DNA from: Vibrio nigripulchritudo ATCC 27043
GTDB lineage: Bacteria; Pseudomonadota; Gammaproteobacteria; Enterobacterales; Vibrionaceae
DNA length: 64,000 nucleotides
Direction: 5' to 3'
Assembly: GCF_000222685.1 (NCBI RefSeq)
Contig: NZ_AFWJ01000035.1
Location: 16,591 to 80,590 of the forward strand
The position numbers and the translations under genes were made by a program. Shown here one piece after another: positions 40,564 to 49,987 of the stretch. The stretch's first letter is position 1, and every line of letters begins with the position of its first letter. Under the pieces are notes generated by a model. That model was not told the DNA's origin, did not search any database, and worked only from the letters and a program-made list of their open reading frames with translations.

Positions 40564-43023
40564 ATGTCTCAAAACACACCTAACGACCCATTTGCCGCGC
40601 GCGAATCCGACAAATACGACAATCCTATTCCCAGCCGTGAATTCATCATCGAGTTTTTAGAAAAGGCAAATGTGCCAATGAATCGCAATGATTTGTTTGA
40701 AGCACTAAAGCTTTCTGGAGAAGAACAGTATGAAGGCTTGCGTCGTCGGCTGCGTGCCATGGAGCGTGATGGTCAACTGGTGTTCACCCGACGCCAGTGT
40801 TATGCCCTGCCAGATAAACTGGAACTGGTGAAAGGGGTTGTACTGGGTCATAAGGATGGACATGGTTGGGTGAGACCAGATGGCAGTACAGGCAAAGATA
40901 ACGACATTCTGCTGCCTTATCACCAAATGAAAACTCTGATTCACGGTGATTATGTATTGGTTCAGCCAGCTGGCACCGACAAACGTGGTCGCAAAGAGGG
41001 TCGGTTGGTACGTGTACTTGAAGAGCGTAAGACTCAGATTGTCGGGCGTTACTTTATGGAACAAGAATATTCCTACGTTGTTCCTGATGATTCACGCATT
41101 AGCCAGGATGTTTTGATTCCCAAAGAGCATCGCTGCGGCGCGCGAATGGGGAACGTAGTAGTGATTGAAATTACCGATCGTGCCACTCGTTCTCGTGGAA
41201 TGATGGGGAAAATAGTTGAAGTACTGGGCGAAAATATGGCGCCGGGTATGGAAACACAGATTGCTATCCGTACTCACCAAATCCCGGATGTGTGGCCAGA
41301 AGAGGTCGAAAAACAAATCGCTGGTTTAGGTGAACATGTCCCAGAGGATGCCAAGAAAGGGCGTGTTGATTTACGAGATCTCCCCTTAGTTACTATCGAT
41401 GGTGAAGACGCGCGAGACTTTGATGACGCTGTGTATTGTGAAGCGAAGCGCGGCGGCGGATGGCGCTTATGGGTTGCCATTGCAGATGTTAGCTACTACG
41501 TCCGCCCTGATACTGCGTTGGATAAAGAAGCCATCAATCGTGGTAACTCCGTGTACTTCCCGTCTCAGGTTGTTCCTATGCTCCCTGAAGTCTTGTCTAA
41601 CGGATTGTGCTCATTAAACCCACAAGTGGACCGCTTGTGCATGGTGTGTGAAATGACCATCTCGGCATCCGGTCGGTTATCCGGCTACAAGCACTACGAA
41701 GCCGTGATGAACTCACATGCTCGCCTGACCTACAACAAAGTCAGTGCCATCCTTGAAGGTGATGAAGAACTGCGTCAGCGATACGAACCTTTAGTGCCTC
41801 ATCTTGAAGAACTTCACAAGATGTACGGTGTGCTAAAGCAGTCGCGTGATAACCGTGGTGCTATTGAGTTTGAAACCGTTGAAGCGAAATTTATTTTCAA
41901 CTCCGACCGCAAGATTGACCGTATCGAACCAGTTGTTCGTAACGACGCACACAAGATCATCGAAGAGTGTATGATTTTAGCCAACATTGCGTCGGCATCT
42001 TTAGTTGAAAAGCTGAAAGAGCCTGCTTTGTTCCGTATACACGAAACGCCGGGTGAAGAGCGTTTACAAGGCTTCCGTGATTTCTTGGGAGAGCTTGGAT
42101 TAAACCTGACTGGTGGGCTGGAACCTTCCCCAACTGATTACGCGAATTTAATGAAGCAGATTGGTGAACGTCAGGACAAAGAGCTGATTCAGACCATGCT
42201 GCTGCGTTCGATGAAACAGGCGGTGTACAACGCTGATAATGTTGGGCACTTTGGTCTGGCGCTAAAACGCTACGCACACTTTACTTCGCCGATTCGCCGT
42301 TATCCGGACTTGCTATTGCACCGTGCGATTAAATACCTGATCGCAAAAGAAGACGGTCGAAATACGGATCGCTGGACGCCAACGGGCGGCTTCCACTACT
42401 CCTTTGACGATATGGATGTCTATGGCGAGCAGTGCTCGATGACGGAACGCCGCGCAGACGATGCGACTCGTGAGGTTGCTGACTGGCTGAAATGTGAATA
42501 CATGCAAGACCACGTTGGTGAAGAGCTTGATGGCGTGATTGCTAACGTAACCGGTTTCGGCTTCTTTGTTCGCCTGACAGAACTTCACATTGACGGTCTG
42601 GTTCATATTTCTTCACTGGCTAACGATTACTATCAATTTGATCCTATTGGTCAAAGGCTTATCGGTGAGAGCTTCGGAAACATCTATCGTTTGGGTGATG
42701 CAGTTAAAGTGAAGGTTCTGTCGGTCAATCTCGATGATCGTCAAATAGACTTTGAATTAGTGGAAACAAGTCGTAAGCTACGCGGCAAAGGTAAGACGGC
42801 GAAGAAGCGTGCTGCACAGGCAGATAAGAAAGCGGCGAGTAAAAAGAAAGCTGCAATCAAAGCGCGAAAGCCTGGTGGAAAGGCAAAAGCCCTTGTAGAA
42901 CCCACCAAACGACCAGATGGCTCCAGTGAGCCAGCTAAAACACGCAAGAAGACCAAGGCTGAAAAGGCGCGTAAAAAGAAATCACGCACAAAGAACCGAA
43001 AGTCTCAAGGCAAGAAGAAGTAA
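40564..43023 (+). CDS. rnr: ribonuclease R
   Basis: RNase R is a processive 3'-5' exoribonuclease that degrades structured RNA, mRNA during trans-translation, and faulty rRNA. The 819-residue protein has an N-terminal helix-turn-helix-like region ([10 protein letters not shown]), two cold-shock domains, the RNB catalytic domain with the Asp cluster [12 protein letters not shown], and an S1 domain near residues 650-735 ([15 protein letters not shown]). A Lys/Arg-rich tail of about 75 residues follows. The start is well supported by MSQN, shared with homologues. rlmB follows after 17 bases. Confidence 0.97.
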   Translation: MSQNTPNDPFAARESDKYDNPIPSREFIIEFLEKANVPMNRNDLFEALKLSGEEQYEGLRRRLRAMERDGQLVFTRRQCYALPDKLELVKGVVLGHKDGHGWVRPDGSTGKDNDILLPYHQMKTLIHGDYVLVQPAGTDKRGRKEGRLVRVLEERKTQIVGRYFMEQEYSYVVPDDSRISQDVLIPKEHRCGARMGNVVVIEITDRATRSRGMMGKIVEVLGENMAPGMETQIAIRTHQIPDVWPEEVEKQIAGLGEHVPEDAKKGRVDLRDLPLVTIDGEDARDFDDAVYCEAKRGGGWRLWVAIADVSYYVRPDTALDKEAINRGNSVYFPSQVVPMLPEVLSNGLCSLNPQVDRLCMVCEMTISASGRLSGYKHYEAVMNSHARLTYNKVSAILEGDEELRQRYEPLVPHLEELHKMYGVLKQSRDNRGAIEFETVEAKFIFNSDRKIDRIEPVVRNDAHKIIEECMILANIASASLVEKLKEPALFRIHETPGEERLQGFRDFLGELGLNLTGGLEPSPTDYANLMKQIGERQDKELIQTMLLRSMKQAVYNADNVGHFGLALKRYAHFTSPIRRYPDLLLHRAIKYLIAKEDGRNTDRWTPTGGFHYSFDDMDVYGEQCSMTERRADDATREVADWLKCEYMQDHVGEELDGVIANVTGFGFFVRLTELHIDGLVHISSLANDYYQFDPIGQRLIGESFGNIYRLGDAVKVKVLSVNLDDRQIDFELVETSRKLRGKGKTAKKRAAQADKKAASKKKAAIKARKPGGKAKALVEPTKRPDGSSEPAKTRKKTKAEKARKKKSRTKNRKSQGKKK

Positions 43024-43040
43024 TCTGAATAGGTCAGACC

Positions 43041-43781
43041 ATGAGTAACGAATTCCTTTATGGCATTCATGCCGTAAAAGCTGTGCTGGAAAAAGACCCG
43101 GTACGTTTTATTGAAGCATTTGTATTGAAAGGACGTCAGGATGACCGTTTATTGCCTTTGCTGAATGAACTTCAGAATGTTGGGATTTCCATTCAGCAAA
43201 TGGGAAGAAAGGCGCTGGATGACAAAGCCAAAGGAGCAAATCACCAAGGGATCATCGCCCGAGTAAAACCTGCAAAGACGCTCAACGAAAACGACTTGGA
43301 CGATATTCTGGCTCAGCATGAGCAGCCTTTGCTGTTGGTGTTAGATGGAGTCACCGATCCTCATAACCTTGGTGCTTGTCTGCGAAATGCTGATGCCGCA
43401 GGCGTTGCCGCGGTGATCGTACCAAAAGACAAATCAGCTCCAATGACAGCAACTGTGAGTAAGGTTGCCTGTGGTGCCGCTGAAACAGTGCCATTAGTTC
43501 GTGTGACTAATCTGGCGCGTACTATGCGTGCATTACAGGAGAAAGGTGTGTGGTTTGTTGGTACCGCTGGTGAAGCGACTCACGACATCTATCAAGCTAA
43601 GCTCAGTGGTGCATTAGCCATTGTCATGGGGGCAGAAGGTGATGGTATGCGTCGTCTGACTCGTGAAACCTGTGATGATCTTATTAAGATTCCGATGGCG
43701 GGAAGCGTATCCAGCTTGAATGTGTCAGTCGCATCTGGGATATGTTTGTTCGAAGCGGTGCGTCAGCGCCAAAACGTCTAA
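43041..43781 (+). CDS. rlmB: 23S rRNA (guanosine-2'-O)-methyltransferase RlmB
   Basis: RlmB methylates the ribose of G2251 in the peptidyl-transferase P loop of 23S rRNA. The 246-residue SPOUT-family protein has an N-terminal RNA-binding part ([16 protein letters not shown]), motif 1 [21 protein letters not shown], motif 2 [14 protein letters not shown] and motif 3 [15 protein letters not shown], which together form the SAM-binding knot. It is co-transcribed with rnr. It is the last gene of the block that is colinear with the E. coli 94-minute region. Confidence 0.97.
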   Translation: MSNEFLYGIHAVKAVLEKDPVRFIEAFVLKGRQDDRLLPLLNELQNVGISIQQMGRKALDDKAKGANHQGIIARVKPAKTLNENDLDDILAQHEQPLLLVLDGVTDPHNLGACLRNADAAGVAAVIVPKDKSAPMTATVSKVACGAAETVPLVRVTNLARTMRALQEKGVWFVGTAGEATHDIYQAKLSGALAIVMGAEGDGMRRLTRETCDDLIKIPMAGSVSSLNVSVASGICLFEAVRQRQNV

Positions 43782-43799
43782 GGGTATGCATTAGATAAT

Positions 43800-43832
43800 A
43801 AAAAACCACCAACTTGCGTTGGTGGTTTTTTT
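43800..43832. terminator. bidirectional terminator between rlmB and crp
   Basis: AAAAAACCACCAAC and GTTGGTGGTTTTTT form a perfect stem around TTGC, with A and T runs on either side, serving both converging genes. Confidence 0.94.
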
Positions 43833-43853
43833 AAATCTGTATCGCTAAGAAAG

Positions 43854-44486
43854 TTAGCGAGTGCCGTAAACAACGATAGTCTTACCGTGTGCTGAAATGA
43901 GGTTTTGCTCTTCCAGCATTTTCAGGATACGACCTACTGTTTCACGAGAACAGCCAACGATTTGACCGATTTCCTGACGGGTAATCTTGATTTGCATACC
44001 GTCTGGGTGAGTCATTGCGTCTGGTTGCTTCGCAAGGTTCAGAAGCGTTTGAGCGATACGACCTGTTACGTCTAGGAATGCAAGGTCGCCCACTTTCTGG
44101 CTTGTTGTTTGAAGACGGTTCGCCATTTGCGCAGAAAGGCGCATTAGGATATCAGGGTTAACCTGAATCAGCTGACGGAACTTCTTAAATGAGATTTCTG
44201 CCACTTCACACGGGGTTTTTGCACGTACCCAAGCGGTACGTTCCTGGTCTTCTTCGAACAGACCAAGTTCGCCGATAAAATCACCTTGGTTGAGGTAAGA
44301 CAAGATCATTTCTTTGCCTTCTTCATCCTTGATCAGTACGGCAACAGAACCTTTCACAATGTAGTACAGGGTCTCTGCCTTTTCACCAGCATGAATCAGA
44401 GTACTTTTTGATGGGTACTTATGAATATGACAGTGTGAAAGGAACCACTCTAATGTTGGATCGGTTTGAGGTTTACCTAGAACCAT
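43854..44486 (-). CDS. crp: cAMP receptor protein CRP
   Basis: CRP is the cAMP-activated global regulator; in vibrios it also controls chitin use, competence and quorum sensing. The 210-residue protein has the cAMP pocket [18 protein letters not shown] (Thr where E. coli has Ser83), the long dimer helix and the recognition helix of [22 protein letters not shown]. Length and residues are standard. Its own upstream region contains a CRP-like site. E. coli has yhfA between crp and prkB; that gene is absent here. Confidence 0.98.
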   Translation of the reverse strand: MVLGKPQTDPTLEWFLSHCHIHKYPSKSTLIHAGEKAETLYYIVKGSVAVLIKDEEGKEMILSYLNQGDFIGELGLFEEDQERTAWVRAKTPCEVAEISFKKFRQLIQVNPDILMRLSAQMANRLQTTSQKVGDLAFLDVTGRIAQTLLNLAKQPDAMTHPDGMQIKITRQEIGQIVGCSRETVGRILKMLEEQNLISAHGKTIVVYGTR

Positions 44487-44680
44487 AATATCTTTCTTCC
44501 TCTGCAGGGCTTGCTCAGCAGCTTTCCATATCGACTGAGCCAGATTGAACTGGTCATTTAGAATAGGGTGTTATAGTTGATGCTGCAAGCTATCATATGT
44601 TTCGGTTAGAAATAGTATCCTTTTTCTGAAACGATTTCTTGACTTTGATCGTTACACACTGGCGTTTATCTAAGCAAAAA

Positions 44681-44696
44681 TGTGCACATGATCACG
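44681..44696. promoter_or_regulatory. CRP-like site upstream of crp
   Basis: TGTGC-ACATGA-TCACG matches the CRP consensus at 8 of 10 positions, about 195 bases before the crp start codon. It may take part in crp autoregulation. Confidence 0.45.
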
Positions 44697-44729
44697 CTAT
44701 AGCAACTTGGTTTACTTTTCTTCTTATCA

Positions 44730-45599
44730 CTAACCGATTTTGCCCGTTTCGATGAGCTGTTGAAGGATAGGCTGAACGATAAGCTCCATTGCAAAACTCA
44801 TCTTGCCTCCCGGCACAACAAGGGTGTTGTGTCGCGACATAAATGACCCTTGAATCATAGACAACAGATATGGGAAATCGACGTTTTTAATACCACGAAG
44901 ACGAATCACTACAAAACTTTCATCTAAGCTGGGGATGCCTTTTGCAGCTAAAGGATTAGAAGTATCTACTGTCGGTACTCGCTGAAAATTGATGTGAGTA
45001 CGTGAAAACTGCGGGGTAATGTAGTTCAGGTAATCGTCCATGGAGCGAACAATGGAGTCCGTTACGGCTTCCTTTGAATGACCTCTGTCTCGGGTGTCAC
45101 GAACGAACTTCTGAATCCACTCCAAGTTTACGATTGGCACCATGCCGATCAGTAAATCAACGTGCTGTGAGGCGTTTACGCCACCATCAACCACACCGCC
45201 ATGCAACCCTTCATAAAAGAGCACGTCGGAATCTTCTGGCAACTCCTGCCATGGAGTAAAGGTTCCCGGCATTTGATTATAAGGGACAGCCTCGTCAAAG
45301 GTGTGCAGGTAACGGCGGACTTGTCCTTTTCCTTCGTCACCGTATTTGCGGAAAAACTGCTCTAGAGTGGGAAAGTCGTTAGCTTGAGGACCAAAGTAAC
45401 TGATGTGCCTTCCTTGTTCTTTGGCCTTGCGAATTTCCACGTCCATTTCCGGACGAGTGAATCGGTGGAAACTGTCACCTTCAACCCATGCGGCTTTAAC
45501 GTCCATCATGTTGAACATCTTACGGAACGCTTCAGATGTGGTGGTCGTTCCTGCTCCCGATGAACCTGTAACAGCGATGATTGGGTGTTTTGCTGACAT
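44730..45599 (-). CDS. prkB: phosphoribulokinase
   Basis: The 289-residue protein has the P-loop GSSGAGTTTT and the class I bacterial phosphoribulokinase segments (EGDSFHRFTRPEMD; YEGLHGGVV; RDTRDRGHSKEAVTDSI). In autotrophs the enzyme makes ribulose 1,5-bisphosphate for RuBisCO. It occurs beside crp in E. coli (prkB) and other heterotrophs that lack RuBisCO, and its role there is unresolved. No RuBisCO gene is in this window. It is transcribed in the same direction as yheT-yheU and crp. No ribosome site stronger than AGGAC is seen. Confidence 0.92.
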   Translation of the reverse strand: MSAKHPIIAVTGSSGAGTTTTSEAFRKMFNMMDVKAAWVEGDSFHRFTRPEMDVEIRKAKEQGRHISYFGPQANDFPTLEQFFRKYGDEGKGQVRRYLHTFDEAVPYNQMPGTFTPWQELPEDSDVLFYEGLHGGVVDGGVNASQHVDLLIGMVPIVNLEWIQKFVRDTRDRGHSKEAVTDSIVRSMDDYLNYITPQFSRTHINFQRVPTVDTSNPLAAKGIPSLDESFVVIRLRGIKNVDFPYLLSMIQGSFMSRHNTLVVPGGKMSFAMELIVQPILQQLIETGKIG

Positions 45600-45697
45600 G
45601 ACTGTCCTTGTCTCTGTTTGTCGTGATAGAAATTCAGTGTAGGGGAAGTGCTTCGAATAATAAACACTGCTCCAGTCACGTTAATGAATGAAATACC

Positions 45698-45910
45698 TTA
45701 ACGGGCAGGATGAACCTGGATGTCCACAGTTTCGTGAAGTTCGGAAAAGACAACCACAGCCTGACCGCTTTGCAGCTGTGTCCGAACGTGCTCAACCTTT
45801 TCGTCTAAGCTGATTTCGCTTTCGCCGTAATCGGTTCCTTCCCTCAGTACAAACTCTTTTATCAGGTTTGTCAGAGTGTCTGCATCAATCTGTTCCCAAG
45901 GGACGATCAT
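45698..45910 (-). CDS. yheU: UPF0270 family protein YheU
   Basis: This is a 70-residue acidic protein with the family start [30 protein letters not shown] and a helical middle ([20 protein letters not shown]). YheU proteins always follow yheT in this neighbourhood, as here (31 bases downstream), but no function is known. An AAAGAGG site precedes the ATG. It may belong to a yheT-yheU-prkB transcript. Confidence 0.9.
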   Translation of the reverse strand: MIVPWEQIDADTLTNLIKEFVLREGTDYGESEISLDEKVEHVRTQLQSGQAVVVFSELHETVDIQVHPAR

Positions 45911-45941
45911 AAATACCTCTTTCTTTTATGTCGTGATGTCT

Positions 45942-46964
45942 CTAGCTTTCAGTGACCGCAATCTTATCATCAATTGCAGACCCTTGGTTATGTTCCGCAA
46001 CTTTAAGGAAATGTGAATAGTATTCAGGGAGTGCTTCTTCTAACCAGAATTTCGGTCTAAACAAGCTTCCGGTTACAAAGCCAACGTGTCCGCCTTTGGG
46101 AAGTAAATGGTAATTAACGTGAGCAGGCAGTGGATAATCTGGAATAACCGCTTCGGTCATAAACGGATCATCGTGAGCATGAATGATGTCTGTCGGGATG
46201 CGTATCTGAGGCAACATAGGTAACCCAGAACAGGTTTGGTAATAATGATGTGCGCCATTAAATCCGTGTAATCGTGAGGTAATCACATCATCAAACTCAA
46301 ACATGGTACTGATTTTATTGATCTCGGATTCTGTCAGAGGCATCACTTTCTGTACTAAGGGCAATTTGGCAATGGCATTGTCTTTCAGAGAGCCGAGTAA
46401 GTAATCCTGATAGACTTTCGAAAAGCCCTGATTGATACGCCTTGAGCACGCCAGTAGATCCAGCGGGGCAGATACAATCGATGCCGCGTCCAATTTTGTG
46501 TCGTTACCGTATTTCGCTAAGTAGTTCACCAGCATATTTCCACCGAGTGACACGCCCACCGCCACCTTTGAATTAGAAGGAAAACGCTGGCTTAGCTCTG
46601 TCAGAAAATGTCTCGCGTCTTCGGTTTCACCAGAGTGATAGGCACGTGGTAAGCGGTTTGGCTCTCCACTGCACCCACGAAAATGCATCATGACCGACAG
46701 CCACCCTTGCTTGGCAAACGCGTGAAGCAAGCCATTCGCGTATGGGCTTTCAAAGCTTCCTTCTAAACCGTGAAAAAGTACGAAAATAGGCTTGTCAGAG
46801 TGATTGTTCGGATCTTCGCTCCAAGCCAGATCAACGAAATCCCCGTCGGGCAGTTCCAGCCTTTCTCTGACGGCTTGAAACAGAGGTTTGCGCCTGATAA
46901 AACGCGACAGAAGAGTTTGAATGTGTGCATTGCCCAGCCCAAATGCCGGGGAGAATGTCATCAT
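45942..46964 (-). CDS. yheT: alpha/beta hydrolase YheT
   Basis: The 340-residue alpha/beta hydrolase has an oxyanion segment (VLFHGLEGSFESPY), the nucleophile elbow GVSLGGN, an acidic residue near HAHDDPFM and the catalytic His in KGGHVGF. This is the complete triad of the YheT/ABHD1-3 group, probably an esterase of unknown substrate. No signal peptide is present. Its start overlaps the stop of the upstream MocR gene by 4 bases, so the accessory regulator now feeds into the yheT transcript. Confidence 0.92.
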   Translation of the reverse strand: MMTFSPAFGLGNAHIQTLLSRFIRRKPLFQAVRERLELPDGDFVDLAWSEDPNNHSDKPIFVLFHGLEGSFESPYANGLLHAFAKQGWLSVMMHFRGCSGEPNRLPRAYHSGETEDARHFLTELSQRFPSNSKVAVGVSLGGNMLVNYLAKYGNDTKLDAASIVSAPLDLLACSRRINQGFSKVYQDYLLGSLKDNAIAKLPLVQKVMPLTESEINKISTMFEFDDVITSRLHGFNGAHHYYQTCSGLPMLPQIRIPTDIIHAHDDPFMTEAVIPDYPLPAHVNYHLLPKGGHVGFVTGSLFRPKFWLEEALPEYYSHFLKVAEHNQGSAIDDKIAVTES

Positions 46965-48352
46965 AAAGCGAAATCCGAAATAGGGTTGCTGTTAAGCAGT
47001 TCTGCGAGAATTTTAAGACCTTTCTCAAGCTGCTGACGGGTGATTGGAGAACTTAACGACAAACGTATCGCTGGGGGTACAGCACCACCTGGCGGGACAA
47101 ACAGCTCTCCCGACTTAACGACCACATTTTTTTCTGCGGCTTTCGCAATGAAATCACTTAAACGCCAGTGTTCAGGCAGGGTTAGCCACAGGTGAAAACA
47201 GTGAGGCTGAAAGCGGATATCAAAGTCGCCCAGATATTGCTTTGTCAGCTCAAGCCTGTCGTCCATTTCTTTACGAATGGCACCAATCACTTCTTCTACT
47301 TGGTTATTTTGTATCATCTGACAGGTAAGGGCTGTCAACAGTGGGCTAATCATCCAGCTGTGATTTTGCAACGTGATGCACAATGAGGGATAAAGTTCGT
47401 CTGGAATGAGTAAGTAGCCGACTCTTAACCCCGGCGCGAGGCATTTGGAAAACGCTCCGATATGGATGACTTGCTGAGGCATCAGATTCACCATTGGAGA
47501 AGGTGGACTATCGGGCAGCATTCCGTTTACATCGTCTTCAATAACGGTGATTTGATATTTCTTACACAGTTCCAGTATGGCTTTTCGCCTTTCAAGCCCC
47601 ATTGTGGCAGTCGTTGGGTTTTGCAAAGTAGGGGTTAAATAAATAAAGCGTACAGACTGATTCTGTTTGTAAGCCGACTCCAGCCCGGCAGGTGTGATCC
47701 CCTCTTCATCCATCTCAACGCCCTTCAGAGTCAGCTGATTTTGTCTGGCCAAGCTGAGCAGTCCGGGATAAGTGAATTTCTCGCAGAGGATGGTATCCCC
47801 TGCACGTGTAAACGCACTGAGCACCATTTGAATGGCGTGCTGAGCACCGCTGCTGAAGAGAATGTTACTGGCGCTGGCATTGACCCCATGAGTATTTAGC
47901 CATCGGGAAATGATTTCGCGGTGAGAATCTAACCCTTTTGGTTTTTGATAGAGCATTAACGAATTTAATGCGGTATTTGACTGTGATAGGGCACTTAAAG
48001 CATCGGAAACGATCTTTGAACGATCCATTATTGGAGGGATGTTATAACCAAAATTGCATTCTTCCGTTTCTTCGACGCTTTCTTCGAATACCCATCCCAC
48101 TTTTGAATGGTCTCGAATATAAGTGCCCGCGCCAACTCTGGCTTCCACCAATCCTCGTCGCTCAGCTTCCGCGTACGCTCGGGTAACCGTTCCTACGGTG
48201 ACATCCAATTTGTCTGCCAATGCGCGGTGAGTCGGCAGTTTGTCGTTGGCTACAAGGTTACCCAGTTCCACTTCTCTGCCAATCGCATCAGCAACTTGTT
48301 GATACAGAGGAGCAGAGCGCGATTTGTCTACTTCAATTGTCTCGATTGTCAT
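46961..48352 (-). CDS. MocR-type GntR transcriptional regulator with aminotransferase-like domain
   Basis: The 463-residue protein has an N-terminal GntR winged helix (about residues 12-75; APLYQQVADAIGREVELG and PTHRALADKLDVTVGTVTRAYAEAERRGLVEA) fused to a fold-type I PLP aminotransferase domain. The PLP lysine is in GAFSKCLAPGLRVGYL and the Asp in TVIEDDVNGML. Members sense PLP or amino compounds and control vitamin B6, GABA, taurine or amino-acid export genes. It is divergent from a LysE exporter plus a flavoprotein gene, with a perfect palindrome between, and most likely controls them. Confidence 0.92.
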   Translation of the reverse strand: MTIETIEVDKSRSAPLYQQVADAIGREVELGNLVANDKLPTHRALADKLDVTVGTVTRAYAEAERRGLVEARVGAGTYIRDHSKVGWVFEESVEETEECNFGYNIPPIMDRSKIVSDALSALSQSNTALNSLMLYQKPKGLDSHREIISRWLNTHGVNASASNILFSSGAQHAIQMVLSAFTRAGDTILCEKFTYPGLLSLARQNQLTLKGVEMDEEGITPAGLESAYKQNQSVRFIYLTPTLQNPTTATMGLERRKAILELCKKYQITVIEDDVNGMLPDSPPSPMVNLMPQQVIHIGAFSKCLAPGLRVGYLLIPDELYPSLCITLQNHSWMISPLLTALTCQMIQNNQVEEVIGAIRKEMDDRLELTKQYLGDFDIRFQPHCFHLWLTLPEHWRLSDFIAKAAEKNVVVKSGELFVPPGGAVPPAIRLSLSSPITRQQLEKGLKILAELLNSNPISDFAL

Positions 48353-48440
48353 GGTGACAATAAACCTTTTGCACAGATGTTATTCCATTGTTATGGTCAA
48401 TATGTGCACATTAAATCAAATAATCAACCAAAAAAATAAA

Positions 48441-48456
48441 ATTGTATCGATACAAT
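48441..48456. promoter_or_regulatory. perfect 16-base palindrome, likely MocR operator
   Basis: ATTGTATCGATACAAT is a perfect palindrome 17 bases before the LysE-family start codon and about 90 bases before the divergent MocR gene. A dimeric GntR-type winged helix would fit it. Confidence 0.7.
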
Positions 48457-48473
48457 GTGAGGAGGAACAATTA

Positions 48474-49070
48474 ATGGATTGGCAATTTTTTACCTCAGTC
48501 GCATTGTTTGCTGTCGTAATGACGGGGACCCCGGGTCCTAACAATGTCATGTTGACGGCTTCAGGCGCAAACTTTGGGTATCGTCGGACAGTGCCACATT
48601 TTGTCGGGATTGGTGCGGGTCTGCTCAGTCAGATGATCTTGATTGCAGCTGGGCTAGGAGTGGTGTTTGAGCGTTATCCAGAAGTTCAGCAAGTACTGAG
48701 AATCGCGTCCAGTGCGTATTTACTGTATCTGGCTTGGCGAATTGGGACAGCAATGCCTCCAGAAAAGAGTGATGACAATGACTCCAAACCGATGACCCTG
48801 TTTGAAGCGGCTCTGTTTCAATATCTGAATCCAAAAGCCTGGGTCATGTCGCTAACTGCAGTGGGGTCTTTTTCTTTCACGGGTGACCAGTTTTGGTGGT
48901 CGGTGATCGCCATGGGGATGATTTTCTGGCTGGTTCAGTTGCACACCTCTTCGGTATGGGTGGGCTTTGGCACTCTGATTCGCCGTTGGCTATCCAGCGT
49001 AACTGCATGGCGTCGTTTCAATGTGGTGATGGGCTTGCTAACAGCCAGTTGTGTCGTATTTATATGGTGA
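48474..49070 (+). CDS. LysE/RhtB-family amino-acid exporter
   Basis: The 198-residue membrane protein has about six hydrophobic helices and the family N-terminal signature TGTPGPNNVMLTASGANFG (residues about 17-35), and NPKAWVM later. LysE/RhtB proteins export amino acids or related amines. The open frame begins at 48324, but the ATG at 48474 follows GGAGGA at 8 bases and starts the typical (M)DWQFFTSVALF. The next gene starts in its stop codon (TGATG), so the two are co-translated. It is controlled, by inference, by the divergent MocR regulator. Confidence 0.9.
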   Translation: MDWQFFTSVALFAVVMTGTPGPNNVMLTASGANFGYRRTVPHFVGIGAGLLSQMILIAAGLGVVFERYPEVQQVLRIASSAYLLYLAWRIGTAMPPEKSDDNDSKPMTLFEAALFQYLNPKAWVMSLTAVGSFSFTGDQFWWSVIAMGMIFWLVQLHTSSVWVGFGTLIRRWLSSVTAWRRFNVVMGLLTASCVVFIW

Positions 49071-49549
49071 TGCCTATGCAGTTTGATTTACAGGATATTG
49101 CCAGTAGTACGGTGCTTTGCTGGCTGGCAACAACCGATATTCATGGGCAGCCGAATGTCTCCCCGAAAGAAGTGTTCCACTTGGTCGATGCTAATACACT
49201 GTTGATTGCGGATATTGCCTCGCCCAACTCCGTCAGAAATATTGCTGAGAATTGTAAAGTGAGTGTATCTCTGCTGGATATTTTTCGTCAGCGAGGTGTA
49301 AAGCTGACAGGTGTTGCTAAGTACAAACTGTGCAATGAAGAAACAATATTGGAAAGTGAAAAAATGCTGGTAGAGAAAGCAGGAGACTTTCCAGTAAAAG
49401 GCATTATCACCGTGGAGATTGTGAGCACGTCATCGCTTGTTGCACCCAGCTACTGGATTAAGCCTCAAGAGAGTGTTGAAGAGAAAGTGGCATTAGCGAT
49501 GAAACGCTATGGCGTTCAGCCCGCTGAAGACGTTTCTTCAAAAAACTGA
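49070..49549 (+). CDS. pyridoxamine-5'-phosphate-oxidase-like flavin protein
   Basis: The 159-residue protein has a split-barrel flavin-binding fold: an N-terminal LCWLATTDIHGQPNVSPKEVF strand pair, then LLIADIASPNSVRNIAENCKVSVSLLD, and a C-terminal ITVEIVSTSSLVAPSYWIKP. This is the general PNPOx-like form. It lacks the C-terminal PLP-binding motif of true PdxH, so the substrate is unknown. The frame runs back to 48893 inside the exporter gene; the ATG at 49070, overlapping the exporter stop by one base, is chosen. Its last 34 bases overlap the convergent DUF2390 gene. Confidence 0.8.
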   Translation: MPMQFDLQDIASSTVLCWLATTDIHGQPNVSPKEVFHLVDANTLLIADIASPNSVRNIAENCKVSVSLLDIFRQRGVKLTGVAKYKLCNEETILESEKMLVEKAGDFPVKGIITVEIVSTSSLVAPSYWIKPQESVEEKVALAMKRYGVQPAEDVSSKN

Positions 49550-49986
49550 ATCAGATGATCAGCCTGAAGATAGCTGCAGTAGGTGGCGACCATTGAGTCG
49601 CCCGTATTCTTAGACAGGGTGAGCCCATTGATGCAGTCAACCAGATCGGATTGCTGCTGTTTTTCCAGCAGCAATTCAAATTGAAGTGTTTCTCGGTATA
49701 AAGTGTCGGGAAGGTGAGATTTAGATTTTCTGCGCAATTCGCGGTAATTCACCAGCAGGTTTTCAGATCGAATCAAACAATCCTGGATTGAGTGCCAGTC
49801 ATCCTGACCAAAGGCGAGTTTCTGTTCGTCTAACCACTTTAAAAGCAGAAGCAGGTTAACATTGCCCTGATATTGGTTTTGCAGAGAAAGACACGCCTCT
49901 TTTACCTGACGCACACTGTAGTACTGGAGGCTAAATTGCCACAAGCGTTCTAAAGTGAGCGACAATGATTGCGTGTCTTTGGGCAT
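49516..49986 (-). CDS. TIGR02444 / DUF2390 family protein
   Basis: This 156-residue, mostly helical protein begins SLTLERLWQFSLQYYSVRQVKEACLSLQ and continues QGNVNLLLLLKWLDEQ, the hallmark of the TIGR02444 (DUF2390) family. The family is widespread in gammaproteobacteria and typically lies just behind the yheS-type ABC-F gene, as here, 1 base after its stop, so it is probably co-translated. No catalytic motif can be recognised and the function is unknown. Confidence 0.8.
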   Translation of the reverse strand: MPKDTQSLSLTLERLWQFSLQYYSVRQVKEACLSLQNQYQGNVNLLLLLKWLDEQKLAFGQDDWHSIQDCLIRSENLLVNYRELRRKSKSHLPDTLYRETLQFELLLEKQQQSDLVDCINGLTLSKNTGDSMVATYCSYLQADHLIQFFEETSSAG

Positions 49987-49987
49987 G

